A DNA stretch of 61,442 nucleotides from an uncultured Prevotellaceae bacterium (GTDB lineage: Bacteria; Bacteroidota; Bacteroidia; Bacteroidales; Bacteroidaceae): the NCBI GenBank assembly GCA_947168045.1, contig CAMVKN010000018.1, positions 1-61,442 on the forward strand. The letters run 5' to 3'. This document shows positions 26,122 through 33,749 of this stretch, piece after piece; within the stretch, counting starts at the first letter, position 1; the number at the start of each line of letters is the position of its first letter. The notes below the pieces were generated by a model, which was not told the origin of the DNA, made no database searches, and saw only the letters and a program-made list of their open reading frames with translations. The position numbers and the translations under genes were made by a program.

Positions 26122-26967
26122 TTACTCGGCGGGAGCAGCCTCGGCAGCGGGAGCAGCCTCCTCGGCGGCGTCAGCCTCCTCCTTGCGGGGGCGGCGTGCA
26201 CCAGCGGCGCGGCGGGGCTTAGCCTCCTCGGCCTCGGCGTCAGCCTGAGCCTCAGCAGCCTTCTCGTCAGCCTTCTCAGCCTTGCGCTCCTCCAGTCCCT
26301 CGGCGATGGCCTGGCAGCAGGCATTGAGGATGACCTCAACGCTGTCCTTGGCGTCGTCGTTGGCGGGGATGACGAAGTCCACGTTGGTGGGGTCGCTGTT
26401 AGTGTCGACGATGCCGAACACGGGGATGCCCAGGCGGTTAGCCTCGCGCACAGCGTTGTTCTCTTTCATCACGTCGACGACGAAGAGTGCGCTAGGCAGA
26501 CGGGTGAGGTCCACGATGCTACCCAGGTTCTTCTCCAGCTTGGCGCGCTGGCGGGTCACCTGCAGCAGCTCACGCTTTGACAGGTTGCCGAATGTGCCGT
26601 CGCTCATCAGCTTGTCGATGTTGGCCATCTTCTTCACAGCCTTGCGGATGGTGGGGAAGTTGGTGAGCATGCCACCGGGCCAGCGCTCGATGACGTAAGG
26701 CATATTGATGCTGGTTGCCTTCTCGGCAATCACTTCCTTAGTCTGTTTCTTAGTACCTACAAAGAGGATTTTCTTTCCCTGACGGGCAATGTTCTTCAGC
26801 GCCTCGGCGGCGTCGTCAATCTTGACGATGGTCTTGTGGAGGTCGATGATGTGGATGCCATTGCGCTCGGTGTAGATGTAGGGAGCCATGGCGGGGTTCC
26901 ACTTGCGCTTCAGGTGGCCAAAGTGGCAGCCAGCCTGCAGCAGCTGGTCAAAATTTGTTCTTGCCAT
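26122..26967 (-). CDS. rpsB: 30S ribosomal protein S2
   Basis: The 281-residue protein shows the S2 signatures LLQAGCHFGHLKRKWNP, GKKILFVGTKKQ, RWPGGMLTNF and GIVDTNSDPTNVDFVIPAND. From about residue 229 it carries a Lys/Glu/Ala-rich tail (EEAAPAAEAAPAE at the end), which is a feature of several Bacteroidales S2 proteins rather than a general one. Confidence 0.97.
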   Translation of the reverse strand: MARTNFDQLLQAGCHFGHLKRKWNPAMAPYIYTERNGIHIIDLHKTIVKIDDAAEALKNIARQGKKILFVGTKKQTKEVIAEKATSINMPYVIERWPGGMLTNFPTIRKAVKKMANIDKLMSDGTFGNLSKRELLQVTRQRAKLEKNLGSIVDLTRLPSALFVVDVMKENNAVREANRLGIPVFGIVDTNSDPTNVDFVIPANDDAKDSVEVILNACCQAIAEGLEERKAEKADEKAAEAQADAEAEEAKPRRAAGARRPRKEEADAAEEAAPAAEAAPAE

Positions 26968-27215
26968 TGTTGCTAAATGCTTTAATTGGGTTGTTTACTT
27001 TCTTTTTAATTCCTTGGGCCGGCGAAGGCTGCGATGCCTTCCCTGCCCGTTCTGTTAGAATCAGCCAACAGGTAATCAGCGAGTCCTGCTGGTTTAGATG
27101 CTAAACTGTTCAGTTGAAATCTACTACAACGGACTGGCGACAAGCCGAAAATCGAAAATCCGTACAAAGGATGGCGATAGATAGCAAATCGAAAATCCGC
27201 AAATCGTAAACTCCT
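26968..27215 (-). other. rpsI-rpsB intergenic leader
   Basis: No open frame of interest. On the minus strand the sequence can form a GAAGGC-GCCTTC stem and, further upstream, holds a degenerate simple repeat (words AATCGAAAATCCG and CAAATCG). An autoregulatory S2 leader is possible given the position but no known motif is recognised. Confidence 0.4.
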
Positions 27216-27602
27216 TTAACGCTTACTGAACTGGAAGCGACGACGTGCCTTGGGCTGACCGGGCTTCTTGCGCTCCACCTCACGGCTGTCGCGGGTAAGG
27301 AATCCCTGGCTCTTCAGCGTCTTCTTGTCCTCAGCGTTCACCTTCACCAGTGCACGTGCGATGGCCATGCGCAGGGCCTGGCTCTGGCCGGTAAAGCCGC
27401 CACCGTCAAGGTTCACCTTGATGTCGTACTTCTCGGCGCAGTCCAGCACGTTCAGCGGCTGCTTCACCACATACTGCAGGATGGCTGAGGGGAAATACTC
27501 GGTTAAGTCCTTCTTGTTGATCGTGATCTTGCCTGTTCCTTCCGACAGATAGACGCGAGCCACTGAGCTCTTACGACGACCTATTGCGTTAATATATTCC
27601 AT
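27216..27602 (-). CDS. rpsI: 30S ribosomal protein S9
   Basis: The 128-residue product begins EYINAIGRRKSSVARVYL, contains the GGGFTGQSQALRMAIARAL segment and ends with the basic tail KPGQPKARRRFQFSKR that reaches into the ribosomal P site. It follows rplM by 23 bases. Confidence 0.97.
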   Translation of the reverse strand: MEYINAIGRRKSSVARVYLSEGTGKITINKKDLTEYFPSAILQYVVKQPLNVLDCAEKYDIKVNLDGGGFTGQSQALRMAIARALVKVNAEDKKTLKSQGFLTRDSREVERKKPGQPKARRRFQFSKR

Positions 27603-27625
27603 AGCTTAACTGTGAACTTTAATCA

Positions 27626-28087
27626 TTACTTGTACTGGTTGATATCAATAGCCTTGGGCTTCTGGGCCTCGTGGTTGTGCTCTGTGCCATCATAGATGTA
27701 GAGGTTGTTCAGCAGGCTGCGGCCGAGGGGGCCTTTGGGCAGCATGCCCTTCACGGCATGACGGATGATGCGCTCTACGCCGAAGGGCTTCTTGCGCAGC
27801 TCGGCGGGGGTGTTGAAGCGCTGGCCACCGGGATAGCCCGTATAACGGGTGTAAACCTTGTCGGTCTCCTTGTTACCAGTGAACTTCACCTTGGCAGCAT
27901 TGATGAGGATGACGTTGTCGCCGCAGTCCACATGCGGGGTGAAGCTGGGCTTATACTTACCACGAATGAGTTTGGCTACCTTTGAAGCCAGGCGTCCCAC
28001 CACCTGATCGGTAGCGTCGATGACAACCCACTCCTTCTTGGCTGTCTCCTTGTTAACGGAGACGGTCTTGTAACTTAAAGTGTTCAT
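27626..28087 (-). CDS. rplM: 50S ribosomal protein L13
   Basis: The 153-residue protein has the L13 motifs WVVIDATDQVVGRLASKVA, GDNVILINAAKVKFTGNK and the KMLPKGPLGR-like segment (VKGMLPKGPLGRSLLNNL). First gene of the ribosomal run, with a leader of about 145 bases. Confidence 0.97.
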   Translation of the reverse strand: MNTLSYKTVSVNKETAKKEWVVIDATDQVVGRLASKVAKLIRGKYKPSFTPHVDCGDNVILINAAKVKFTGNKETDKVYTRYTGYPGGQRFNTPAELRKKPFGVERIIRHAVKGMLPKGPLGRSLLNNLYIYDGTEHNHEAQKPKAIDINQYK

Positions 28088-28236
28088 TTCTTTGTTAATT
28101 ACTAAAAAACAGTTCTTTTACTTTATAAAGTTGATTGTTGAACGCCGATTCACAAACCACGCTGTCCGGCCAAAGACAGGCGCTATTTACACGACGCCCG
28201 CGGGGATTCTAAGACCCTCCCCAAATAATCGGACTG
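28088..28236 (-). other. Leader of the rplM operon
   Basis: Non-coding and about 145 bases long between the promoter and ATG 28087. It contains GC-rich complementary words (GGGCGTCGTG, GCCGGACAGCG) that could fold into a regulatory structure of the r-protein leader kind. I cannot match it to a described motif. Confidence 0.4.
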
Positions 28237-28244
28237 CAAAGGTA
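28237..28244 (-). promoter_or_regulatory. -7 element for rplM-rpsI-rpsB-tsf
   Basis: TACCTTTG on the minus strand. No well-spaced -33 element was found. Confidence 0.6.
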
Positions 28245-28354
28245 CTGCTTTTTCGACAAATATGAACAAGCGGGTCCCCCCAAAACATCACTTTTATAAA
28301 TATTTAACACATCAACAGCAGTGAGGCGCGCGCACGCGAGAAAAGTCGCGATTG

Positions 28355-28465
28355 ATGACAGCCAGGCATGGAGTTATGACAGCCAGGCATGGAGATAATT
28401 CAGCCAGGCATGGAGTTATGCTCATAAAGTGGCGCCTTATTTCCAAATTTTCGAGAGAATTGACC
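28355..28465 (+). repeat. Dispersed intergenic repeat, copy B, with tandem CAGCCAGGCATGGAG units
   Basis: CAGCCAGGCATGGAG occurs three times (near 28359, 28381 and 28401) at spacings of 20-22 bases, followed at 28410 by the 56-base block shared with 19-74. The 592-base gap between rplM and the endonuclease gene holds this repeat, the rplM leader and the endonuclease promoter, and no gene I can support. Confidence 0.8.
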
Positions 28466-28598
28466 TATAACTATGCCACTTCCTCCCTTCATCCGGCCCC
28501 CCGGCCTGCTCAGGCATCTACTCACACCTGCATAGTGTCATCAAAACGTCTGCAGAAGCTGACTTATGCACGCCAGGAGACAGTTTTAGGTGGTTTTA

Positions 28599-28630
28599 TT
28601 TGGTGGTTATCATTTTTTTTCGTACTTTTG
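28599..28630 (+). promoter_or_regulatory. Promoter of the exported endonuclease
   Basis: TTTG at 28599-28602 and TACTTTTG at 28623-28630 with a 20-base spacer, 49 bases before the ATG. Confidence 0.7.
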
Positions 28631-28679
28631 CCATCTCTATCGCAACGAATCAAAACAACAACGTTAACTGTAAAAAACT

Positions 28680-31004
28680 ATGAACTATTTTACTTCAAAG
28701 AGACTACCCCTGGCTATGCTGCTCTTGCTGTTCAGCGGCATGCTGTGGGCACAGATTCCCGAAGGCTACTACGATGCCGCTGAGGGAAAGACAGGCAACG
28801 AGCTAAGGTTGGCCCTGCACAATATCATCAAGAACCACACCGTAAGGGGCTACAGCAGTCTGGAGAACTACTACGGCTACACCGACCTGGACGAGAACCA
28901 GAAAATCATAGACATCTATTCGAACCAGCACTACACCCTCAACCAGAATGGCAGCGCAGGCAAGACCGAGGGCAACGGATGGAACAAGGAGCACACGTGG
29001 CCACAGAGCTGGTTTGGCAGCGGTACGGCGAAGTCGGACATCTTCCATGTCTACCCCACCGATGCGAAGGTGAACAACATGCGCAGCAACTATCCCTACG
29101 CCGTGGTGAAGAACCCGACGTTCACATCGTCCAACGGCTCGAAGGTGGGCACCAGCATCACGCCGGGCTACAGCGACAAGGCTTTTGAGCCGGCTGACGA
29201 ATACAAGGGCGACATCGCGCGTACATATTTCTATATGTCCACGCGCTACTACACTGAGGACAGCGGCTGGAAGTCGAGCCCGATGACGAAAAAGTGCGAG
29301 ATTGAGCCTTGGGCCATGACCATGCTCTTGGAGTGGAGCGACAAGGACCCCGTGAGCCAGAAGGAAATAGACCGTAACAACGCCATCTACAACTTCGTTC
29401 AGTTCAACCGCAACCCGTTTATCGACCATCCTGAGTATGCACACATGATATGGGACAAGGACTGGAGCGACGCCAACCTCTTTGCCATCACCTGCGCCAC
29501 GGGACTGGAGCACGGCAGCGTGAAGGCTCCGGCCAAGGCCGCCAAGGGTAGCACCGTGACCATCACCGCCGTTCCCGACGAGGGCTACATAGTGGACACA
29601 TGGAGTGCCTACAAGACGGGCAGCCCCGCCACAACCATCAGTGTCAGCGCCGCCGGCACGTTCACCATGCCTGACTATGCCGTCACCGTGGGCGCCACGT
29701 TCAAGAAGGACGACACCCTGTACGGCATCGACCTGGCAGCCGTCAACCACGGCACCATCGCCGCCAGCGCCACGCAGGCACTCGCAGGCACCGCCGTCAC
29801 CCTCACCGCCACGCCTGACGACGGCTATGTGCTGCGCTCATGGTATGTGTACAAGACAAGCAACGAGAACACGAAGGTCAACGTGGAGAACAACCAGTTC
29901 ACCATGCCGGCCTACAACGTCACCGTGGCAGCCACCTTCGCCAAGGAGTCGACTGAGTTGGGCGGCGACTTCGCAAAGGTGACCGAGGCTCCCGACGACT
30001 GGAGCGGTACCTACCTCATCGTCTATGAGGACGGCCTTCTCGCCCTCGACGGTTCGTTAAAGGAGATTGACGCCATCAAAGACACGAAGGCCGTGACCAT
30101 CAACGACCATGTCATTGCCAGCACCGACGAGACGAAGAGCATGGTGTTCACCATTGACAAGATGGAGGGTGGCTACAGCATCTGCTCGGCCAGCGGCGTT
30201 TACATCGGACGCGCTTCTGACACCAACGGCATCGACGAGAGCGAAAAGCCCCTGCTGAACACCATCAGCATGGCAGGCACGGATGTGGACATCGTCGGCG
30301 CCAGCGGTGCACACCTGAGATACAACAAGGCATCGAACCAGGAGCGCTTCCGCTACTACAAGGCAAGCACCTACACTGGACAGCAACCCATCCAGCTCTA
30401 CAGGCTACAAGAGAAGGGGGCAGAGGATGTCAACTTCACCATCACCTTCCACGACGGCAACGACACATACACCCAGACCGTCAAGGAGAACGAGCCCACA
30501 GCCCTCATGCCCAATACCTTCACGAAGAACGGCTATGAGTTTGAAGGATGGAACACGGCAGCCGACGGCAGCGGCAAGTACTATGAGGACGGTGCCACGG
30601 TGACGACGCTCGCCGACCTCGACCTCTATGCACAGTGGGAGCAGCTCTACACCGTGACATGCCAGACCAACGGCTACGGCACCGTGACCGCAGAGCCGAC
30701 AGAGGCCACTGAGGGCACCGACATCGTGCTGACCATCCAGGCCGATGAGAACTACGCCATCCAGTCGCTGACCGTCACCGATGCCGACAACAACGACATT
30801 GAGGTGGCCGAGAACACGTTTGAGATGCCTGCCAGCAACGTGGTGGTAAACGTTGTCTTCGCATCGCCCACCACCAGCATCAGCACCGTCAATGCCGACA
30901 ATGGCAATGGTCTGTGGCACGCCATCGACGGCCGCCTGCTGAACGCCATGCCGAAGGCCAAGGGGATTTACATCATGAATGGTAAGAAATTCATCATCAA
31001 ATAA
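28680..31004 (+). CDS. Exported endonuclease I with InlB-type repeats
   Basis: A 774-residue secreted nuclease. After a signal peptide (LAMLLLLFSGMLWAQ) comes an endonuclease I domain with the catalytic segment GWNKEHTWPQSWF (H105 as likely general base) and DAKVNNMRSNYPY. Then follow InlB/divergent B-repeat modules (VTITAVPDEGYIVDTWSAYK, VTLTATPDDGYVLRSWYVYK), a List-Bact_rpt module near residue 580-650 (FTKNGYEFEGWNTAADGSG) and a C-terminal tail ending KGIYIMNGKKFIIK. It should degrade DNA or RNA outside the cell for nucleotide scavenging or biofilm dispersal. The repeat region probably spaces or anchors the catalytic domain. Confidence 0.87.
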   Translation: MNYFTSKRLPLAMLLLLFSGMLWAQIPEGYYDAAEGKTGNELRLALHNIIKNHTVRGYSSLENYYGYTDLDENQKIIDIYSNQHYTLNQNGSAGKTEGNGWNKEHTWPQSWFGSGTAKSDIFHVYPTDAKVNNMRSNYPYAVVKNPTFTSSNGSKVGTSITPGYSDKAFEPADEYKGDIARTYFYMSTRYYTEDSGWKSSPMTKKCEIEPWAMTMLLEWSDKDPVSQKEIDRNNAIYNFVQFNRNPFIDHPEYAHMIWDKDWSDANLFAITCATGLEHGSVKAPAKAAKGSTVTITAVPDEGYIVDTWSAYKTGSPATTISVSAAGTFTMPDYAVTVGATFKKDDTLYGIDLAAVNHGTIAASATQALAGTAVTLTATPDDGYVLRSWYVYKTSNENTKVNVENNQFTMPAYNVTVAATFAKESTELGGDFAKVTEAPDDWSGTYLIVYEDGLLALDGSLKEIDAIKDTKAVTINDHVIASTDETKSMVFTIDKMEGGYSICSASGVYIGRASDTNGIDESEKPLLNTISMAGTDVDIVGASGAHLRYNKASNQERFRYYKASTYTGQQPIQLYRLQEKGAEDVNFTITFHDGNDTYTQTVKENEPTALMPNTFTKNGYEFEGWNTAADGSGKYYEDGATVTTLADLDLYAQWEQLYTVTCQTNGYGTVTAEPTEATEGTDIVLTIQADENYAIQSLTVTDADNNDIEVAENTFEMPASNVVVNVVFASPTTSISTVNADNGNGLWHAIDGRLLNAMPKAKGIYIMNGKKFIIK

Positions 31005-31028
31005 TCACTTAAAAACACAAAAACGACA

Positions 31029-31712
31029 ATGAAGAAGACATTCATCATCATGGCCTTGGCAGTCCTCATGGGTGCCACAGCCGCCAACGCACAGGAGTGC
31101 TGTAAAGCCGAGAAGAAGGACTGCTGCCAGGCTGGCGAGAAGCAAGAGTGCTGCCAGGCTGGCGAGAAGCGGGAGTGCTGCCAGAACATGATTATCGAGA
31201 ACATCATGACGCGCACGAGTATTCGCAAATACAAGGCAAAGCCCGTGGAGGATGCCAAGATTGAGACGATGCTGCGCGCAGCCATGGCCGCCCCCACGGC
31301 CGTCAACAAGCAGCCGTGGCACTTCGTTGTCGTCACCGACAAGGACATGCTGAACAAACTGGCCGGTGAGGGCCGACGCGGCGACATGCTGCGCAACGCA
31401 CCCCTGGCCATCGTCGTCTGCGGCGACATGAACAAAGCCCTCGAAGGAAAGGGACGGGAGTACTGGATTCAGGACACCAGCGCCGCCACTGAGAACCTGC
31501 TCTTGGCTGCTCATGCCCTCGGACTCGGAGCCGTCTGGACCGGACAGTGGCCCATGGAAGACCGCTACCAGCACACCATGAAGGTGCTGGGCATGCCCGA
31601 CACCATCATCCCACTGGGAACCATGATTATAGGCTATCCCGACGAACAGCCCACACCGAAGGACAAGTGGAAGCCTGAGAACGTGTCGTACAACCAGTAC
31701 GGTGGAAAGTAA
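31029..31712 (+). CDS. Exported nitroreductase with Cys-Cys repeats
   Basis: The 227-residue product joins a signal peptide (FIIMALAVLMGATAANAQ) to four Cys-Cys pairs in a repeat (CCQAGEKQE type, residues about 24-54) and then an FMN-dependent nitroreductase domain (RTSIRKYKAKPVED, AMAAPTAVNKQPWHFVVV, ATENLLLAAHALGLGAVWTG). Nitroreductases are usually cytoplasmic, so an exported form is unusual. The Cys pairs could bind metal, form disulfides or be lipid-free anchors. It starts 24 bases after the endonuclease gene and is probably in the same operon. Confidence 0.85.
   Translation: MKKTFIIMALAVLMGATAANAQECCKAEKKDCCQAGEKQECCQAGEKRECCQNMIIENIMTRTSIRKYKAKPVEDAKIETMLRAAMAAPTAVNKQPWHFVVVTDKDMLNKLAGEGRRGDMLRNAPLAIVVCGDMNKALEGKGREYWIQDTSAATENLLLAAHALGLGAVWTGQWPMEDRYQHTMKVLGMPDTIIPLGTMIIGYPDEQPTPKDKWKPENVSYNQYGGK
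31098..31184 (+). repeat. 27-bp tandem repeat encoding Cys-Cys units
   Basis: Two nearly identical 27-base units (31122-31148 and 31149-31175, word TGCTGCCAGGCTGGCGAGAA), one degenerate unit before them and a partial one after. Unit length is nine codons. Confidence 0.8.
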
Positions 31713-31718
31713 CACCGA

Positions 31719-31766
31719 AGGTACGGAGAGCTTTTCGGAGGTACGGGGGTACGGAGGTACCCCCGA
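31719..31766 (+). repeat. GGTACGGGGG-type repeat, intergenic copy
   Basis: GGTACGG, GGAGGTACGGGGGTACGGAG and GTACCCCCGAATCA follow each other between the nitroreductase and yicC genes. The same words form the insertion in ligA at 12571-12668. GGGGGTACGGAGGTACCCCC is partly self-complementary. Confidence 0.7.
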
Positions 31767-31804
31767 ATCACCGTTTCATTGAAAGCTATAATTAAACGAT
31801 TACT

Positions 31805-32680
31805 ATGATACAGTCAATGACTGGCTACGGCAAGGCGGTCGTAGCCTACAAGAGAAAGAAGATTCACGCAGAGGTGAAGTCGCTCAACTCCAAGCAGCTT
31901 GACCTGCAGACACGCATCACCCCACTCTACCGCGAGAAGGAGATGGAGATTCGCCAAATGATAGCCACACGGCTGGAAAGGGGGAAGGTGGACTTCGCCC
32001 TGTGGATAGAGCAGGAGACCGGCGTGGAGCCAACACCCGTGAACGGTGCGCTGATGGAGAACTACTACCAGCAGCTGAAAGCCATTGCTCAGCAGGCTGG
32101 CATACCAGAGCCGCAAGACTGGATGTACACCCTGACGCGCATGCCCGACGTGCTGACGAAGACGGAGCAGGAGGAGCTGACCGACGACGAATGGCAGGCA
32201 GCATGCCAGGCCGTGCAACAGGCCATAGAGGCACTGGTGAGCTTCCGCCAACAGGAGGGCGCCGCACTGGAGAAGAAGTTTGCCGAGAAGATTGACAACA
32301 TCGAGCGACTGATGAACGAGATTGAGCCCTACGAGAAGGGGCGCGTGGAGAAAATCAGGCAGCGCATCACCGAAGGGCTGCAGCAGATTCCCGGCGTGGA
32401 CTATGACAAGAACCGCCTGGAGCAGGAGCTCATCTACTACATTGAGAAATTGGACATCAGCGAGGAGAAGCAGCGACTGGCCAACCACCTGAAGTATTTC
32501 CGCGAGACCATGCAGAACGGCCACGGACAGGGCAAGAAGCTGGGCTTCATCGCACAGGAGATGGGACGCGAAATCAACACCACGGGGTCGAAGTCGAACC
32601 AGGCCGAGATGCAGAACATCGTCGTGCAGATGAAGGACGAGCTGGAGCAAATCAAGGAACAAGTACTGAACGCACTGTAA
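31805..32680 (+). CDS. yicC: YicC-family endoribonuclease
   Basis: The 291-residue protein has the family start MIQSMTGYGKA, the segment VKSLNSKQLDLQTRI and the C-terminal DUF1732 part (GKKLGFIAQEMGREINTTGSKSNQAEMQ). YicC is an RNase implicated in small-RNA turnover. In Bacteroidetes it normally sits directly before gmk; here a DUF559 cassette separates them. Confidence 0.93.
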   Translation: MIQSMTGYGKAVVAYKRKKIHAEVKSLNSKQLDLQTRITPLYREKEMEIRQMIATRLERGKVDFALWIEQETGVEPTPVNGALMENYYQQLKAIAQQAGIPEPQDWMYTLTRMPDVLTKTEQEELTDDEWQAACQAVQQAIEALVSFRQQEGAALEKKFAEKIDNIERLMNEIEPYEKGRVEKIRQRITEGLQQIPGVDYDKNRLEQELIYYIEKLDISEEKQRLANHLKYFRETMQNGHGQGKKLGFIAQEMGREINTTGSKSNQAEMQNIVVQMKDELEQIKEQVLNAL

Positions 32681-32686
32681 TGAAAG

Positions 32687-32715
32687 CCTCCCCCGACCCC
32701 TCCGAAGGAGGGGAG
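32687..32715. repeat. GC-rich palindromic element, left flank of the DUF559 gene
   Basis: Tag CCTCCCCCGA (32687-32696) followed by the hairpin CCCCTCC-GAA-GGAGGGG (32697-32713) and AG. It is the inverse of 33159-33187 with a single difference over 29 bases (A versus G in the tag). Confidence 0.9.
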
Positions 32716-32734
32716 GAGCTACGCGATAAAGAGA

Positions 32735-33142
32735 ATGAAGAAAAGGGGCTATGGATATGAGACGGCTGGCGTCAACTATGATATTCTACGGCGGTTTTCT
32801 AAAGACCTTCGACGATATATGACACCTGCTGAATCGGCTCTATGGCAAGTATTGCGTGGAAAGCAATTTGGCTACAGATTTCGCAGACAACACCCGATAG
32901 GTGAATATATTCCAGACTTTGTCTGTTTGCCTAAGCGTTTGGTAATTGAAGTTGATGGAGGCTACCACTTTGTCGGTAATCAGCCCTGGTCAGACCAAGA
33001 AAGGACAGAATATTTGAATCGACATGGTTTTGCCGTACTACGTTTCACAAATGATGAGGTATTAGGCAATACAGAACAAGTTATGAAAAGAATACAAGAA
33101 GCAAAGAATACAAGAAGCTATGAATCATCAACCTACTATTAA
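32735..33142 (+). CDS. DUF559 (Vsr-like) endonuclease-domain protein in a repeat-bounded cassette
   Basis: The 135-residue protein has a PD-(D/E)XK/Vsr-type core: Glu33 in MTPAESALWQVLRGKQFGY, D61 in GEYIPDFVCL, and E72 and D74 in LVIEVDGGYHF. The C-terminal FAVLRFTNDEVLGN is typical of DUF559. Its G+C content (about 45%) is well below yicC and gmk. It is flanked by 29-bp inverted repeats and interrupts a conserved gene order, so it looks like a recent insertion. The biochemical role of free-standing DUF559 proteins is not established. Its last 23 bases overlap the present start of gmk. Confidence 0.85.
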   Translation: MKKRGYGYETAGVNYDILRRFSKDLRRYMTPAESALWQVLRGKQFGYRFRRQHPIGEYIPDFVCLPKRLVIEVDGGYHFVGNQPWSDQERTEYLNRHGFAVLRFTNDEVLGNTEQVMKRIQEAKNTRSYESSTYY

Positions 33143-33749
33143 AAACAGTGCGCAGCCACTCCCCTCCTTCGGAGGGGCCGGGGGAGGCTTGCTTATTTTT
33201 TCGGCTCCCAGCGGTAGCGGCAAGTCAACCATCGTGAACTGGCTGATGCAGGAGCACCCGGAACTGAAGCTGTACTTCTCCATCTCGTGTACCTCCAGGG
33301 CACCGCGCGGGACGGAGCAGGACGGCGTGGAGTATTTCTTCCTGACTGCCGAGGAGTTTCGCAAGAAGATTGAGAACGACGAGTTCCTGGAGTATGAGGA
33401 GGTCTATGAAGACCGCTTCTACGGCACGCTGAAGGCACAGGTGGAACGACAGCTGGAAGCAGGCCAGAACGTGGTGTTCGACGTCGACGTCAAGGGTGGC
33501 ATCAACATCAAGAAGTTCTATGGCGACCGTGCCATGAGCCTCTTCATCCAGCCACCGTCGATAGAGGAGCTGCGCCGCCGTCTGGAAGGCCGTGGCACCG
33601 ACACGCCGGAAGCCATCGAGAGCCGTCTGGCCAAGGCTGAATACGAGATGACCTTCGCCCCGCAGTTTGACCACATCGTGGTGAACGACGACTTAGAGAC
33701 TGCTAAACAGGAGGCATTGAAGCTCATTAAAGCCTTTTTGCATGAGTAG
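33120..33749 (+). CDS. gmk: Guanylate kinase with a repeat-derived N-terminal extension
   Basis: GMP kinase (ATP + GMP to ADP + GDP). The P-loop FSAPSGSGKST, the GMP-binding segment FYFSISCTSRAPRGTEQDGVEY and the lid (RLEGRGTDTPEAIESRL) are intact. The first 24 residues are not from the family: residues 12-24 (QPLPSFGGAGGGL) are the translation of the GC-rich palindrome at 33159-33187, and residues 1-8 overlap the DUF559 gene. ATG 33120 is the only in-frame ATG before the P-loop, so the insertion appears to have replaced the original start. Confidence 0.94.
   Translation: MNHQPTIKNSAQPLPSFGGAGGGLLIFSAPSGSGKSTIVNWLMQEHPELKLYFSISCTSRAPRGTEQDGVEYFFLTAEEFRKKIENDEFLEYEEVYEDRFYGTLKAQVERQLEAGQNVVFDVDVKGGINIKKFYGDRAMSLFIQPPSIEELRRRLEGRGTDTPEAIESRLAKAEYEMTFAPQFDHIVVNDDLETAKQEALKLIKAFLHE
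33159..33187. repeat. GC-rich palindromic element, right flank of the DUF559 gene, inside gmk
   Basis: CTCCCCTCCTTCGGAGGGG then CCGGGGGAGG: the inverse orientation of the left flank, preceded by CAGCCA and followed by CTTG. It is translated as the gmk N-terminus. Confidence 0.92.

Noticed and set aside
32687..33187. Insertion sequence with a DDE transposase
   Set aside because: The single gene inside is a PD-(D/E)XK-type DUF559 protein, and no direct target duplication could be identified by eye.
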